The notes under the pieces are model-generated. The model searched no databases. It saw only the letters and a program-made list of their open reading frames with translations, and was not told the origin of the DNA. DNA of 64,000 nt from the NCBI GenBank assembly GCA_002104935.1, contig MCGT01000004.1:744001-808000 (forward strand), read 5' to 3'. Numbering within the stretch: position 1 is the stretch's first letter; the number at the start of each line of letters is the position of its first letter. Origin of the DNA: Hesseltinella vesiculosa. Taxonomy: Eukaryota; Mucoromycota; Mucoromycetes; Mucorales; Cunninghamellaceae. The position numbers and the translations under genes were made by a program. Below, piece after piece: positions 1 through 10,868 of this stretch.

Positions 1-1592
1 GGCGAGCCAGCAGGAGGACCGCCATAGTGAGGACGAGGAGGTGGTGGCATGCCGGAGTGGTGAGGGGCCATAGGGGTTGAGGCAGGGACAGCCGCGCCAG
101 CGCCATTTTCAGCATTGCATTTGAAACAGTGGCGGCGTGAAGCAAAGTTGTGGAAGCCACAGTTGGAGCAGTTCCAGTCGCCAGGTCGAACGGTACGGGA
201 CTTGGGCTGGAGCGGGAAAGGTTGGAGCAAAGAGTAGGCCTTTTCCACGACACGTTCACTGCTGGGTGACACTTCGATCACACGGTCACTGAGGCAGCGG
301 CCATTCAGTTCCAAGGCACGTTCGGCTTCTTGGTGTTGGTGGAAGACAATGAAACCGGAGGCGCTGGGCTTAGTGGGGTCGGGCGCTTGCAGCATCCACA
401 TGGTAATAGGGCGCAGGTTGTTGGACGAGAACCAGGCTTCTAATTCACCTTGGGTCACTTCAAATGGCAGGCCGGCTAGATGCACCACCTTGGATTGCTC
501 GGCCTTGAACTGGTTCAGGTCAGCTTGAGCATTGATAGGGTGTATAAACACATCGCTGTGACCGTCCTTGGTCAAATATTCCATCAGCGTAACAGTGGTG
601 GCCAACGAGTCGATGCGCTTGTGGTCATTGTTGGCGTAAGCAGCACCAGCCTGTTCGGCATTGTCACCATTTTCTTCAGCTTGGTGTTCGCCTACGTAGG
701 TCAGAGGAACACCAAAGGCCTGTGCCAGCTCCTTGAGGCCCATGGAATGCAGTACGACATCAGGGTGGTGGACTTGCCAGCGTTGGATTTCTTGCTTAAG
801 GTCAAACATACGGGGCTTGGAAAGGTAGTCGGCCAGGGCTACTTGCTTATCACGGGCTTCACGGGCCAGCTGGATGCGCAACACCCAACCACCATGGGTC
901 ACAAAACAGACTTCCAGACCTTGCGTGACAATGTCCTTGTTAATGGCGTGTTCCAACTGGGCCACAGCTTCAGCTAGGGTAGTACCCTCTTCGATCTGGT
1001 CCGCAGTAATGCCACTGACCTGTGTGCAGAATTGCGTCAGAGGGGTCGATGTGGGCTTGACGATCACCGAATTGCGGTTCAGGATCGTCATGTCTTGGCT
1101 GTCGACGATGGCATAGGATAATTCTAGGAGAACAGAAAAAAAAAAAAGAGGAGGTGAATTTTACTCTTCAATAAAAAGGAGGGATTATTTTTCATCCTTA
1201 CCAATGATCTCGGCATTTTCCTATGCAGAAAAAGAAAACGTAAAAAAAAAAAAAAGTGAGCAACAACACTGCAGGAGGAAGGCGAGCATGTTATAATGTT
1301 GTCAGTTTACCTTTTTCACTTGAACAGCAGCAGGATTAGTAGGGTTTTCATCACAGGTAACTTCGACATGAAGAACAACAAGGCGCTGAAAAGGGACCAT
1401 TGTGCCATTGTTTTTTGTGGTGGCTTCAGTATCATTTTCATCAGTGATTTCGCTCTTTTGATCAAGGTCATCTGAAGATTCAACCAATTGTTTCTTGACA
1501 ACTTTCAGTTCACCCTCACTCTCATCTTCAGACAAGCGGCGCTTGCGATCAATCACTGGTTCCATGACATCGGCTGGAGGTGGAGTAGACAT
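1..1592 (-). CDS. Exonuclease-fold (DEDD-like) / RRM / RanBP2 zinc-finger RNA-binding protein, 3' end cut by window
   Basis: The gene runs off the left edge. Exons read as 1592-1311, a 19-nt exon 1220-1202, and 1123-1. The N-terminus is basic and acidic. Next comes an RNase T/ERI1-like exonuclease fold, with 'LVVLHVEVTCDE' at motif I and 'ENAEIIELSYAIVDSQD' rebuilt across two splices. An RRM follows, starting near 'KVVHLAGLPFEVTQGEL'. Then comes a RanBP2-type finger, W-x-C-x2-C-x10-C-x2-C ('WNCSNCGFHNFASRRHCFKC'), and a Pro/Gly-rich tail. RanBP2 fingers and RRMs bind single-stranded RNA. Key acidic residues of the nuclease are replaced (motif I Asp to His, motif II Trp-Asp to Trp-Val, motif III His apparently to Tyr), so I infer an RNA-binding rather than a cleaving role. 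I believe fungal 'asparagine-rich protein' entries share this domain order, but could not check. The start was chosen as the first ATG giving a compact N-terminus. Confidence 0.8.
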
Positions 1593-1826
1593 CGTACAAA
1601 GAAAATAAAAAATATAAACAAAAAGAAAAAAGTCAGGCAGCGTGCCAATTTTTTTATTTTTTTGAACATTTGAATCACAGCTATTTTTTTTCTGTTCATG
1701 AAAAATCAAATGAGAAGTGATGAAAGAAGCTGCAGGTAGGCATTTCAGACATCAGGGTGATGAAAGAGGCGATAAGCAAGCCTGGAACCTATGCTCGCCT
1801 TTGCTGAACAAGGCTCCATGATGACA

Positions 1827-2877
1827 TTAGCCTTCACAGTACGAATAAAGAGAGGAGGGGGGTATATCTGGTTGGAATGAGCCGCAGGGAAAAATAGTCC
1901 TATCAAAAGTGAGAAGGGGGATACGATCATGCGTACCTAGATTGGCCTCGGGTTTCCCAGGCTAAGCCAACGACACTACTGTCAAACCCGCCGCCTTGGA
2001 ATTCGTCATCGACCGCGTCATCGCCCATGCCGTAATGGTTGTATGTCCTTGGCTGCTCGGGTCTAATCCAAACATAAATCGGTTGAGCAAACGTATTTGA
2101 CTGCACGGGGTTTTTCGTTTTTACCTTGGTTGCATCAAGCGAGAACGCTTGCTACTTGAGATGGCGGAGGCCATGGTGCGTTTTCGGGGATTGTCTAAAC
2201 GCTGGCGCTGGGGAGATCGATTTGAAAGGTTGACGACGTCATCATCCAAGGCAAATTCAAGGCTCCAGTCGCTATCCTGGTCCTCTTGCTGGTCGTCGTC
2301 TATTGGATCGGTATCGGACTATTGGGGCCGCAGAGTCAAAGAGATAGAGAAAAGGTCAGCTGCATGGCTAAAAAAAAAAAATAGGTCACTCTACTTGGGT
2401 ATTTTCATCATGGAGCTTGTCAGAACTGTGGCTGGAAGAGCTTGGGTGACTAAAGGAGCCCTGGCGGCTGAAAGACGCCTGGTGCTCGGACGAGATAGGA
2501 TGGGTATTAGAGAGAGTAGCCTCGGATAGATGCCTGTTGCGGGGGGCGAGCAGGGTAGTGACAAATGCATCGAGATCGACTGGTTCGTCGGTGGCGGCAA
2601 GGCGGCTCAGGGAAGAGTAGTCAGGGTCTGGTATATCATGAATGGTCACAGAAGGCTCTGAATCGACGCTGAGGGAATCATGCTGGTGTTGATCTTCCTT
2701 TTGTCGTTCAAATGCAAGTCTGCTTATTTCTTTGGCCCGGCGCAGATCCTCTTCAAAAGCAGATTCCTGACGTCGTTGGTCGTCTTGGCTCGTCTTGATG
2801 GCTAGCGCCAGATCTTGTTCTTCTTTCGGTACACGGGACGATCTTGCAGTGCTTGAAAACCATTTCGTCAGCACCAT
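1827..2877 (-). CDS. UIM-like, Ser-rich protein of unknown function
   Basis: The four-exon model is 2877-2395, 2318-2125, 2062-1937 and 1899-1827. Phases agree throughout and give about 291 residues. The N-terminal part carries a ubiquitin-interacting-motif-like helix, 'EEQDLALAIKTSQDD' (about residues 19-33), followed by the charged helix 'EDLRRAKEISRLAFERQ'. The middle is Ser-rich and probably disordered. A basic patch with NLS character ('NPRKRTMASAISSSKRSR') precedes a Gly/Asp-rich C-terminus. The UIM resemblance suggests ubiquitin binding, as in epsin-like or proteasome-shuttle proteins, but no ENTH or UBA domain is visible. The first donor (GTAGAG) is weak, so exon 1 may end elsewhere. 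I do not recognise the family. Confidence 0.6.
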
Positions 2878-3186
2878 TGTACTTTTTTTCTTTATTAAGA
2901 AAATAAAAGAGAAACGAGAGGCTGAAACGCAAAAAAAAAAAAAAAAAAAAAACCGGGAACGAATTCATCCCCTCCCGCGAACGCTGTTTGGCTTTCAGTT
3001 ACTTTTTAATATAGAAATCAAGAGGAGGGAATCGTAGACAATGTAAATCATATGCAAGCTCAAAGAAATTGGATAAAGAAGTTCAGGAAGAGTTAATAAT
3101 AGAAAAATGCAGAGATGAAATGAGGATGAAAAAGCAAAAAAATATAAAAAGAGAGAGCCAAGAATAGGCGGAAGGCACCATCAAGG

Positions 3187-4998
3187 CTATTGTTGGGAAG
3201 GAGGACGGAAGACTTGCTGGGTTTGGTAAGAAGTAAAGTAGGTTGGGTGATTGGCGGTTGGATAATTCATAGAAGAGGAAGGCGAAGGGGACGGCGTTGG
3301 GTTGCCTTGGAGTGGCGTGGTGGCTGCCGAAGACGGCTGCTGGAAGAGAATGGGTGCAGGTTGTGATGGGGACGGTTGAGGCGGAAAGGTGCCGAAGGAA
3401 GAAGATGGCATGTAGTAGGTGGGGAGAGTGGTCGTCAGAGGCTCCAGATCGGGTGAAGCTTGGACAGAGTTGGGAGTCGATGCATTGGAATTGGACTTTG
3501 ATTGCTTCTTCATGGATTTGCGAGGTGGGACCTGGCCGTTGCTGTTGACGGTGTCATAGCGTTGTCGTTTTTTGATGACATCCGTTTTCATGGAGAGTGG
3601 TCGCTGTTCCTGATGGAGCTTCAGGTAGAGGCCACAAGCATTGCACAGAGGGGCGCCTTCATCATCGCGTCGCCACAAGGGTGTTGTCGTCGTGCTACAG
3701 TTGGAGCATTCCAATGGTGGTTCGTCGCTAGGTTCCTTTTTGTTGCCATGGGGTTTAAGCGTTTTAGGCCGAGGTATATTGTGCAGTTTTTGACTATAGA
3801 AGACATGGTGAACAAAGCCCTTTGATATTCGACTGCTGTCGCTTTCGGGAGGAGGGTGACACTTACTATAGCCCACAGGCATTGCAGAGCAGCTTGTCAT
3901 CAGGAGAGCGTCTCCAGAGCGGTGTGGAGGTGGCACCACAGTTGGAGCAAGTGGATGTGCTGGATGAAGGGTCGTTCAATCGACCTTGATAAAAGTAAGG
4001 CGGTGCCTGAGCTGGTGTTTTGGTCACTTCGGGTAGCATCATGTACTGCTGCGGTGGAGAATGTGTTGGCGTGGTGAATGCGGACGATGGATTTGAGAAA
4101 GAATTCATGTTTCTTAAAGAAAGAAGGGTTAGCGGTCGTGCCATTTTTTTCTCCTCTTGATGACTTACAGGTTGCTGTAGTCTGTTAAAAAGGGTTGATT
4201 GCTGAAATCGTTGACGAATGGATTGGATTGGTTCACGTTGCGAGGTAGGTACACAGTCTCATCGATGGTTTGCTTGGGACTAGAGGGGACAGATATTGAA
4301 GGTTGGGCGTCCATGGGCGAGCATGACAGGTCGAGGATGTCAAAGGGGTAGGCGGCGTTTGCTGTATTGGGAGATAAGAACAAACGGGAGGGGTCCAGCG
4401 AACCAAAGATGTTTTCCAGTGACACACTCTGATCCACAGCCTGATCGGAAGTAAAGCGTGGAAGAGTAAAGTTGTACACGGTATCATTTTGCTCAACAGC
4501 GTAGGTAGACTGCGGTTCAGGAAGCCGTGGGGGCTGTTGCTGCTGCTGCTGCTGCGGTTGCAGGTGCTGCTGTTGCAAGAGCAGCAGTTGCTGCTGCTGT
4601 ACAAGTGAGTGTGGTCGGTCGAGAGGACGTTGGAAAGTAGGCGTGCTGGTGGGTGAGACAGTGGTGGAGGCGGTTAAGGAGATTTGCTCAGCCTTGACAG
4701 GTTCAGCTTTAGCGGCCTTGCGTTTGGGTTTTGTCACCTTTCGATAGGCACTGATGGAGCGATGGCGATCGAGTTGAGTGGCGGTTTGAGCAGAAAGGGA
4801 CGATACGTTTTTGTTTCGATTGAGTTGTTGTCGAAACCAAAGGCGCCATGAGAGATTTTCCAAACGAGATCCGTTTTCCAAGGAATCCTTGACTTTGGTG
4901 CACACCTGCCAGGTCTTTGAGAGCTCTTCTTCAGAATCTAGATTTAGAAACGAAGAGAAGGAGTTGTTTCCTTTGATTTTGAGGACAAGTGGAGCCAT
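3187..4998 (-). CDS. Two-finger GATA transcription factor with AreA/Gln3-type N-terminal domain
   Basis: Exons are 4998-4169, 4112-3867 and 3793-3187, giving about 560 residues. The first in-frame ATG reads [10 protein letters not shown]; an upstream GTG is not used. Residues ~20-55 ('[18 protein letters not shown]', then '[12 protein letters not shown]') match the conserved N-terminal domain of fungal nitrogen GATA factors (DUF1752). A Gln/Leu-rich stretch ('[18 protein letters not shown]') follows. Two GATA fingers lie near the middle: '[20 protein letters not shown]' and '[20 protein letters not shown]', each C-x2-C...C-x2-C. The second runs into the basic '[15 protein letters not shown]' tail typical of AreA. 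Iron repressors (SreA/Fep1) also have two fingers, but they carry a Cys-rich segment between them; here the spacer is short and has none. A nitrogen-type role is therefore more likely than iron control. This is inference. Confidence 0.88.
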
Positions 4999-5018
4999 GA
5001 TCACAAAAGGGGACGTAG

Positions 5019-5820
5019 TAATATGTATTCAAGGGATGACTGATAAAGCGATCAACTCGACGGGGGAGGTCAACAAAAACAACAACAAAGAATAGAAGGA
5101 AGAGGAGCCAATAAGATAAACGGGAGGGTAAGGGCAAAGGTAGGCTACACGAGAGAGGTAACAGAGGTTGTGAGAGAGGTGGATGGCAAACGATGTTGGT
5201 GAAGCAAAATAAGTTACAAAAGCAAGTTGGGAAAAAGAGGGAAAATTGCACAAACCAAGAAAGAAAAAAAAATGGTTGAGCTACCGATGGACGCCAACCA
5301 ATCAGCATCCGTTTCAGTGATCATCCACAATTTTCATCAAGAGCATCGTCAGAGTGTTTCATCATCGATAGGATCATACACAGCGTGGTGATGGAGCATC
5401 GTCCTTGCACCATAACAAGAAAGTGTGTCGACGGGAGAGTTTATGGATGCTTCGGTCTTTTTTTTTTCGACAGTTTGTAAAAAAAAAAAAACGTGAGTCT
5501 CAATTTGTCTCTGTGCAACCCTGAACAAATCAAGCCTGTCGGGACAAGACCACAGGCCCTTTTTTACAGTGTCAACTTTCCCAAGTTACTTTCCTATCTT
5601 TCCTAGTTTCCAATGACCTTTATTGTATGCTTGTGTTCGAGGATTTTTAATGTTCCAGCAGCATCTAGATTTTCGCTACTGACCAGGCCGTCCCTGGGTG
5701 ATTGGCCAAAGTGACTATGAAATTCTGCATAGCATTTAACAAAGCCTTGGGTGAGCTTCATACTCAGCAAACCATGTTCGTTTCAACGTTGACCAGATAA
5801 TAGACTGCGCAGGCTATTTC
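5019..5820. other. Intergenic, upstream of the two-finger GATA gene
   Basis: No convincing coding sequence. On the minus strand the first ~300 bp before the GATA start are rich in CT, as in a fungal 5' leader. HGATAR-type sites occur at about 5041 (TGATAA), 5113 (AGATAA) and 5366 (CGATAG). No TATA box or other clear element was seen. Confidence 0.4.
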
Positions 5821-5876
5821 ATCATCTCCTATTGTTCGGTAAGGTATACCTTCCTCTCCTAGGAATCGAACCTGCT

Positions 5877-6116
5877 TTACAAATTGACAGGGTTGGGGGA
5901 AGACTTGGCCACGTCGGCCATAATGCTTGACTGGCCGGACGACAGTGTGAGGGCGGGTACAAGGGCAGCTATAAGCAAAAATGAAAGCATTTTATCACTT
6001 TGAGACTTTTTGTTTCTCTCGAAGCACAAAGGCTTACCTGAGTCAATAGCACGACGGCGGTGGCACACCAGGAGGGCTGGAAGGAACAGCAAAGTGGACT
6101 GTGGTAGTAAAGACAT
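5877..6116 (-). CDS. Possible 55-aa spliced ORF with hydrophobic N-terminus (doubtful)
   Basis: An ATG at 6116 opens a short frame. It can be joined across a typical intron (donor GTAAGC after 'AIDS', acceptor TTATAG) to a second exon that ends in '...KSSPNPVNL'. The product would be 55 residues, with a hydrophobic start ('MSLLPQSTLLFLPALLVC') like a signal or membrane segment. I do not recognise it. Support is only the good intron signals and a hydrophobic leader; the gene could be chance. A perfect pol III B-box sequence lies just downstream on the same strand, which offers another reading of this stretch. Confidence 0.25.
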   Translation of the reverse strand: MSLLPQSTLLFLPALLVCHRRRAIDSGKPLCFERNKKSQSDKMLSFLLIAALVPALTLSSGQSSIMADVAKSSPNPVNL

Positions 6117-6119
6117 GGT

Positions 6120-8065
6120 TCACCGCTTTGGTACAGGTACGTCGCAGTGGGTGATGACAGTGGTGATTAGGGGGCCTTGGCGTCGGGTACCGTATATGAA
6201 TCGAATAGGCGATCTTTGGGACCGATTCATAACGACGTTACTTCAAGATAAACGTTACCAAGCCCAAGGCAAAGCTGCGCTTAGCCTGTAGATGCGACGC
6301 CAGTGCACCCAAACAGATCACATCCAAATCGCCAAAGCATGCGACAGGGACGACAGCAAGCCATCAGCACACATACCCACCAAATCATACAACAGTAGCA
6401 ATGGCACAAAGGTCATGGGCAGAGACAGCATCGAGAAGTGCCGGGACCGGTGGTTAGGTGATAAATTGGATGTGGACAAGGAAGGTGCCCATCGCTCAAG
6501 CTTCTTGATGATCCAGTCGCGGTGCACAAGGAGGATGGAGAAAAGAACAACGAAAAAAAACCCCCACCCAGGCGACGTAAACAAACATTCTCTGGTCACC
6601 AATTCTACCTCAGCAGCTGCCTGTCTTATTGAGCCTCATTTTCCCTTTTGCTTTTGCTAAAGATAAAGATCCAGGGAGAAAAGAGGAAAGCGAAGGTGTC
6701 AAGATATGCAGCGCGCAAGTGGAGATACAAAGAATTCAGGTACAGATGTGCACTGTAGCACTAGCAGAGTTTCACGTCGATGTGAGCGGCGCCACATAAA
6801 GAGGACAGTGACTTTTTCTGCTGCTCCTCCTCCCCCTCACTTTTCTTCGCGACAACATTCGATACTGCCATTGGCAGATGGGGAGGATACCGGTATCTGC
6901 CTGGTGGCGGCATTTCCGTCCTTGCTGCTGGCCTTGATCACGGTATCGATGGAGCTATGCCACAATCATGCTTGAACGGAAGACACGCCGAAACAATGAG
7001 CAAGTTTAGGCAGTTTCTCGTTGTTGTTGCCTCGTCTGCCTTTTCTGTTGCTCTCGATATCCTTGCTATCTGAAACCATTTGTCTCATGACTCTCGAATA
7101 TTTGTAATAGTTGAGCCTCCTGCTTGTCTCGAAGCTTTTAGAAAAAGCTCAGCTGAGATGCATACCTCTTTTGTGGGGCTCAGACTCAGATCAGGGACAT
7201 GTCTTTCAAATGCATGACGATCATTCACCTTCCAAACCCAGGAAACAAGCCAAAAAAAAAACCGGCGCACGCCTGGATGCAGACTGCGCCTTGACTGAAG
7301 CTTGGTTTCTCGCATCTGGCGAAGACCTTGGAGAAGTGCAGCAAGTGCATCTGCATAAACCCATTTTGGTCAATTTATGCCAAGCTTCGCTCAGTCATTT
7401 TTTTTTGGGGGGGGACCAAGGGAAAAAAAGGCTTGACATTCAGGTGTGGCTAATTTGCATTGCTCGTATCGTTTTCTAGAAATCACTGATGAGTCAGCAA
7501 AGCACCTGCATAGCTGTGCCAGTTTGGGTCTCAAGATCTCGTGCGAGTCCTGGATGGGAGGATAGCAGGAAGACGAGGATGGGTACAGTCCATTGCTTAA
7601 GACAGGGTATCAGTCAGCTGTGGCTCAAACTGCTTCCATTGGCTGAGCGCAGCGCACAAAATGAAGGGGGTCTACCATTGTCAAACGCTTGGGGCGGCAA
7701 TGGCTTGATAGCCAGGGCATCGATCTCACAGAAAAGCAACGCGTATTAAAAAAGTACTAGAAGAGAGCCAGGTTTGGACGGTAGACTTGCTGGCTGCCTC
7801 ATTCGCTACTGGACGGATTGGGAGCAATGCTCCCGGTCACTCTTTCTTTTGATAAAAGGGCGAATAAAAACAATACGTTTATTGACAGGTGAAATACAAA
7901 AGAGATGATGGGCTTCCTCGGTATCTAGAAAAAAACAACGTGGTATCTACAAATGCAAGAAGGGGCAGGAAGTAAAAAAAAAAAATCGATCGAGGACGAT
8001 GCGTTGGGAGGTCGATGTTTAAGCTTGCGATTGAAGGGTGAGAAGAAGGAGTGATGTTGCATTGT
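6120..8065. other. Intergenic region without recognisable genes
   Basis: Several open frames up to about 120 codons occur on both strands, but none shows domain-like composition, splice continuity or a family I know. The 3' flank of the TLC gene, with A-rich sequence around 7970-7990, takes up the right end. Nothing else specific was seen. Confidence 0.4.
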
Positions 8066-8070
8066 GTATT

Positions 8071-9257
8071 TCATTTGGCATCCTTGTTGGATTTGGAAGG
8101 GAATCGTTTACGCAGCATGTTGATCATCATACGGAACCAGTACAGATTCAAGGTCACAGTGGCGGCGTTTGCTGCTCCATACACAAAGATATCTAACAAG
8201 AAGAATGAGCCTCATGGGTTTGGTGTCTCTCCGCCTTTGGATCTCTGTCTTCTTACATTGGGCTGGCACGAGATCCCAAACCTTGGAAATGTCACCTATA
8301 GAGAAAGAGAGAGGGAGAGAGAGGATGTCAAGTCTGTGCATTCGACGCTTTTCGTTGATTTTCCTCAAACCTACTCCACATTTGAATGGTCATGTAAAGC
8401 CCAAACACGACACGGGCACCAAAGAAACAGGAAATCAAAACGACACCATTGATGAGTTGGGCTTTGGATCCGGTCCAGCCGAGCTTATCCTAGGGGAGGA
8501 AAAAAAGGAAAATTGGTGAGCGCCCCTTTTATCAACCTTTCCTGCCTTTTCTTCCCCCCAAAAAAAACAGGCTCACCCAATGAACGTACCATAAACCAAT
8601 TAAAGTTCAAGAAGATGGTACTCAGTTCGTACATCAAAAAGATGGCCCCATAATAATTGACAAAGGGTTTCTAAAGAACAAAAGAAAGACGTAAGCGATC
8701 TTGGAGAGCCGACCATGAAGAGTACTAACGTAAGCAAAGATGAAGACGGAAAACGACACTAGGCCGTGCATCACCATGCTGATCCCTTGATATTTGATAT
8801 AATGAAGCGCTGCAAAGGTGTCCCATAAAAAGTACCTAGAAAGGGTCCTTGTGAGATCCTTTCTCTCTCGAAGCCGTCCAATATGCTTACCCACAAGAGA
8901 TCGAGTAAAAATTGGCACACCAATAGCTATAACCAAAAACACGGTCCTTGGCCAAGGTGCCATCGGCGAGAATATAAAACGATCCAATCACGACAACGAT
9001 GCAATGGACTGTAGAAACGACATGGACATGCCAGTTTGGCGCGTTATACTGGGGAAGAAAGGTGAGGGCTATGTATAAGTAGACATTGGGTTTCTCCTTA
9101 CACCTTTGAAGAACTGGAAAGTCTTTGGAAAGAGCAGAGGCGAGATGATCCGGGATGTTTCGAAGATGATGCAGCACATGACGGCCGACAGCAACACAAC
9201 TTGCCAATGATATTTCAACATGGGCAGCCCAAGGGCATCAAATACTGAGAGATCCAT
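8071..9257 (-). CDS. TLC-domain multi-pass membrane protein (TMEM56/TLCD4-like)
   Basis: Seven exons: 9257-9102, 9048-8891, 8835-8730, 8670-8590, 8489-8375, 8295-8257 and 8192-8071. All phases agree, giving about 258 residues. The first donor could shift by two bases. The protein has roughly six hydrophobic segments, for example 'WQVVLLSAVMCCIIF', 'HVVSTVHCIVVVIGSFYIL', 'HGLVSFSVFIFAY' and 'INGVVLISCFFGARVVF'. The spacing and motifs fit the TLC (TRAM/LAG1/CLN8) fold: 'HCIVVVIGSF', 'WDTFAALHYIKYQG', and an acidic-aromatic segment 'FLMYELSTIFLNFNW'. The basic C-terminal tail ends 'KSNKDAK', resembling an ER-retention tail. TLC proteins act in the ER or plasma membrane in lipid sensing or ceramide synthesis. 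The ceramide-synthase Lag1p motif (HH...DD) is absent, so TLCD/TMEM56 type is preferred over ceramide synthase. Confidence 0.85.
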
Positions 9258-9259
9258 GA

Positions 9260-10860
9260 CGATGAATGAAATAAAGCGAGCAAAAAGGAGAAAAGGTGAT
9301 GAAGAGAAGAAAAAAAGAAAAAAGAAAAAAAAAGTGGGATTTGAAAAAGGGGTCATTTGGAAAAGGAGGCACTGGCCGACACTGTCAAAAAGAGTTGGAG
9401 CCGCCCAAGCATGAAAAAACAGATAAAGCTTCATTTCATATTAACTACCCCTTTCCTTGGGGCAAAAAGATCGCTTTTCTGATCTAGGAAAGGAACGTTG
9501 AACAGAGATCTGTGTGTGTTACGTTCGTTTGTTTTTTTGTATGGCAGACGGACAATGTTTCAGGCACAAGAACTGGACGCCATCACTGCTATGGTTGCCA
9601 TGCTGTGGCTGTCCTTCTTTCTTTGGGGGGGTTGAGTTGGGTTGTCAAACGAGATCATCTTTACTTTTGGCAGAATAGAAAACGAGAGGCTAACAAAAAA
9701 GAAAAGGGCGATGGCAACACGCAAAACTAAAAACGGATGGAGTCTTGGCAAGAATCAGCAAAAATGCCAAGTTTTCCCTCGCCTTTGGAGTGGCATTTCT
9801 CGGTAATGGACCACCCTTCTTCTTGGCCATTGTAGTGCCATGGCAGAGAGGGAAAAAAGGGCAGTGCGACCCTTGTGTCACGGAAGGGTGGATGCCAAGT
9901 TGGGGGAGAGAGGCAGGCGCCACGCCAGTTGCTTTATTTGTTGTTTATTGAGCGAGACAAGAGCGTGACACCAATGAAATCCTGGAAGAAATAGGTCATG
10001 CACAAATGAGGCTTGAAAATAAAATGGTGAAAACTTCAACCTTTCCCTTCGGACCTCGGGGTTGATCAAAGGGAAAAAAGGCAGTCATGATCCAACAAAG
10101 AGGTGGCATGGGCGAACGAAAGCTTCTGCCCTATTGTTTAGCCGACTGTCCATCTCCTCCTCCGTCGGCACCGTCACCCTGTCGGGCCCATTGTTGCTGA
10201 ACAACCCTGTTTTAAATGAGCGAATTTCTTTCTGCCTGACAGAGAGCATCGGTTGTGTTGCCGATTTTTTTACCAATTTTAGAGCCCAAACATGTAAGTC
10301 GACCAAAAAGGTAATCAGGGAGTGGACTTGCCTGAAAGAGTTAAACAGCGTTTGGGCGAAACACAATAAAGTAAGCATGACTCCACGGCCAATTTTCATC
10401 AATTTTAGGCAACCAACGTAAACCTGCAAGGAGAGGAAAATTCATGGCAAAAAAAAAAAAGATATTTTTATCTTGCGTCTTTATTATTTTACTTTGACAC
10501 CCCATCACCCAATGCACCCTGGTTCAACTCGTCCTTTTTGTACCAAACAATGGTGTTAATTTGGTAGTAAAAATGACGAAAATAGACACTACCCTTAATC
10601 TTTAACTGAAAGGTTATTCCAATTATTCTTTTCCAAAACTTTGTGTTCAAAAAGGGTTTTCCTCGAGAAAAAAAAGGGGGGAGCAAGAGCGACGACTCCT
10701 ACTAGCCGCCGCCAACTCCACTGTAAAAAAACTGCGGTTCCTTTTTGGGGGTGTCAAAAAAAAGCCTATTTAAAGACTCCCCCTTTCATGTCAGTCCCAG
10801 CTTTTTTTTTTTTCTTTCTTCTTTCTCTCTACTCCTGTTTCTTCCCCCCGTTTTTATACT
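9260..10860. other. Intergenic region between the TLC and C2H2 genes
   Basis: No gene recognised. Right before the C2H2 gene the plus strand shows 'CCTATTTAAAGACTCCCCC' near 10767, a TATA-like element. It is followed by a T/C-rich tract (10801-10860) that looks like a fungal 5' leader. The left part holds an A/G-rich stretch that is the leader of the TLC gene. Confidence 0.45.
10767..10776 (+). promoter_or_regulatory. TATA-like element of the C2H2 gene
   Basis: An AT-rich TATTTAAAG sequence lies about 95 bp upstream of the ATG at 10869. A pyrimidine-rich leader runs between them. Both position and composition fit a core promoter, but no transcript evidence is available. Confidence 0.35.
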
Positions 10861-10868
10861 GCTTTAGA

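Noticed and set aside
1930..2128. Alternative acceptor at CAG|TCAAATACG in the UIM-like gene
   Set aside because: It puts the next exon in a frame that stops early; acceptor TTAG at 2063 closes all phases and allows a further exon.
4998..5004. Start two codons earlier for the GATA factor
   Set aside because: That codon is GTG; the first ATG is at 4998.
6318..6602. Minus-strand frame of 94 codons with hydrophobic stretches
   Set aside because: A possible donor (GTATGT) exists but no acceptor leads to a continuing frame; composition is unremarkable.
7111..7479. Plus-strand frame of 122 codons
   Set aside because: No family resemblance, no splice continuity, and it runs through A- and T-runs; probably chance.
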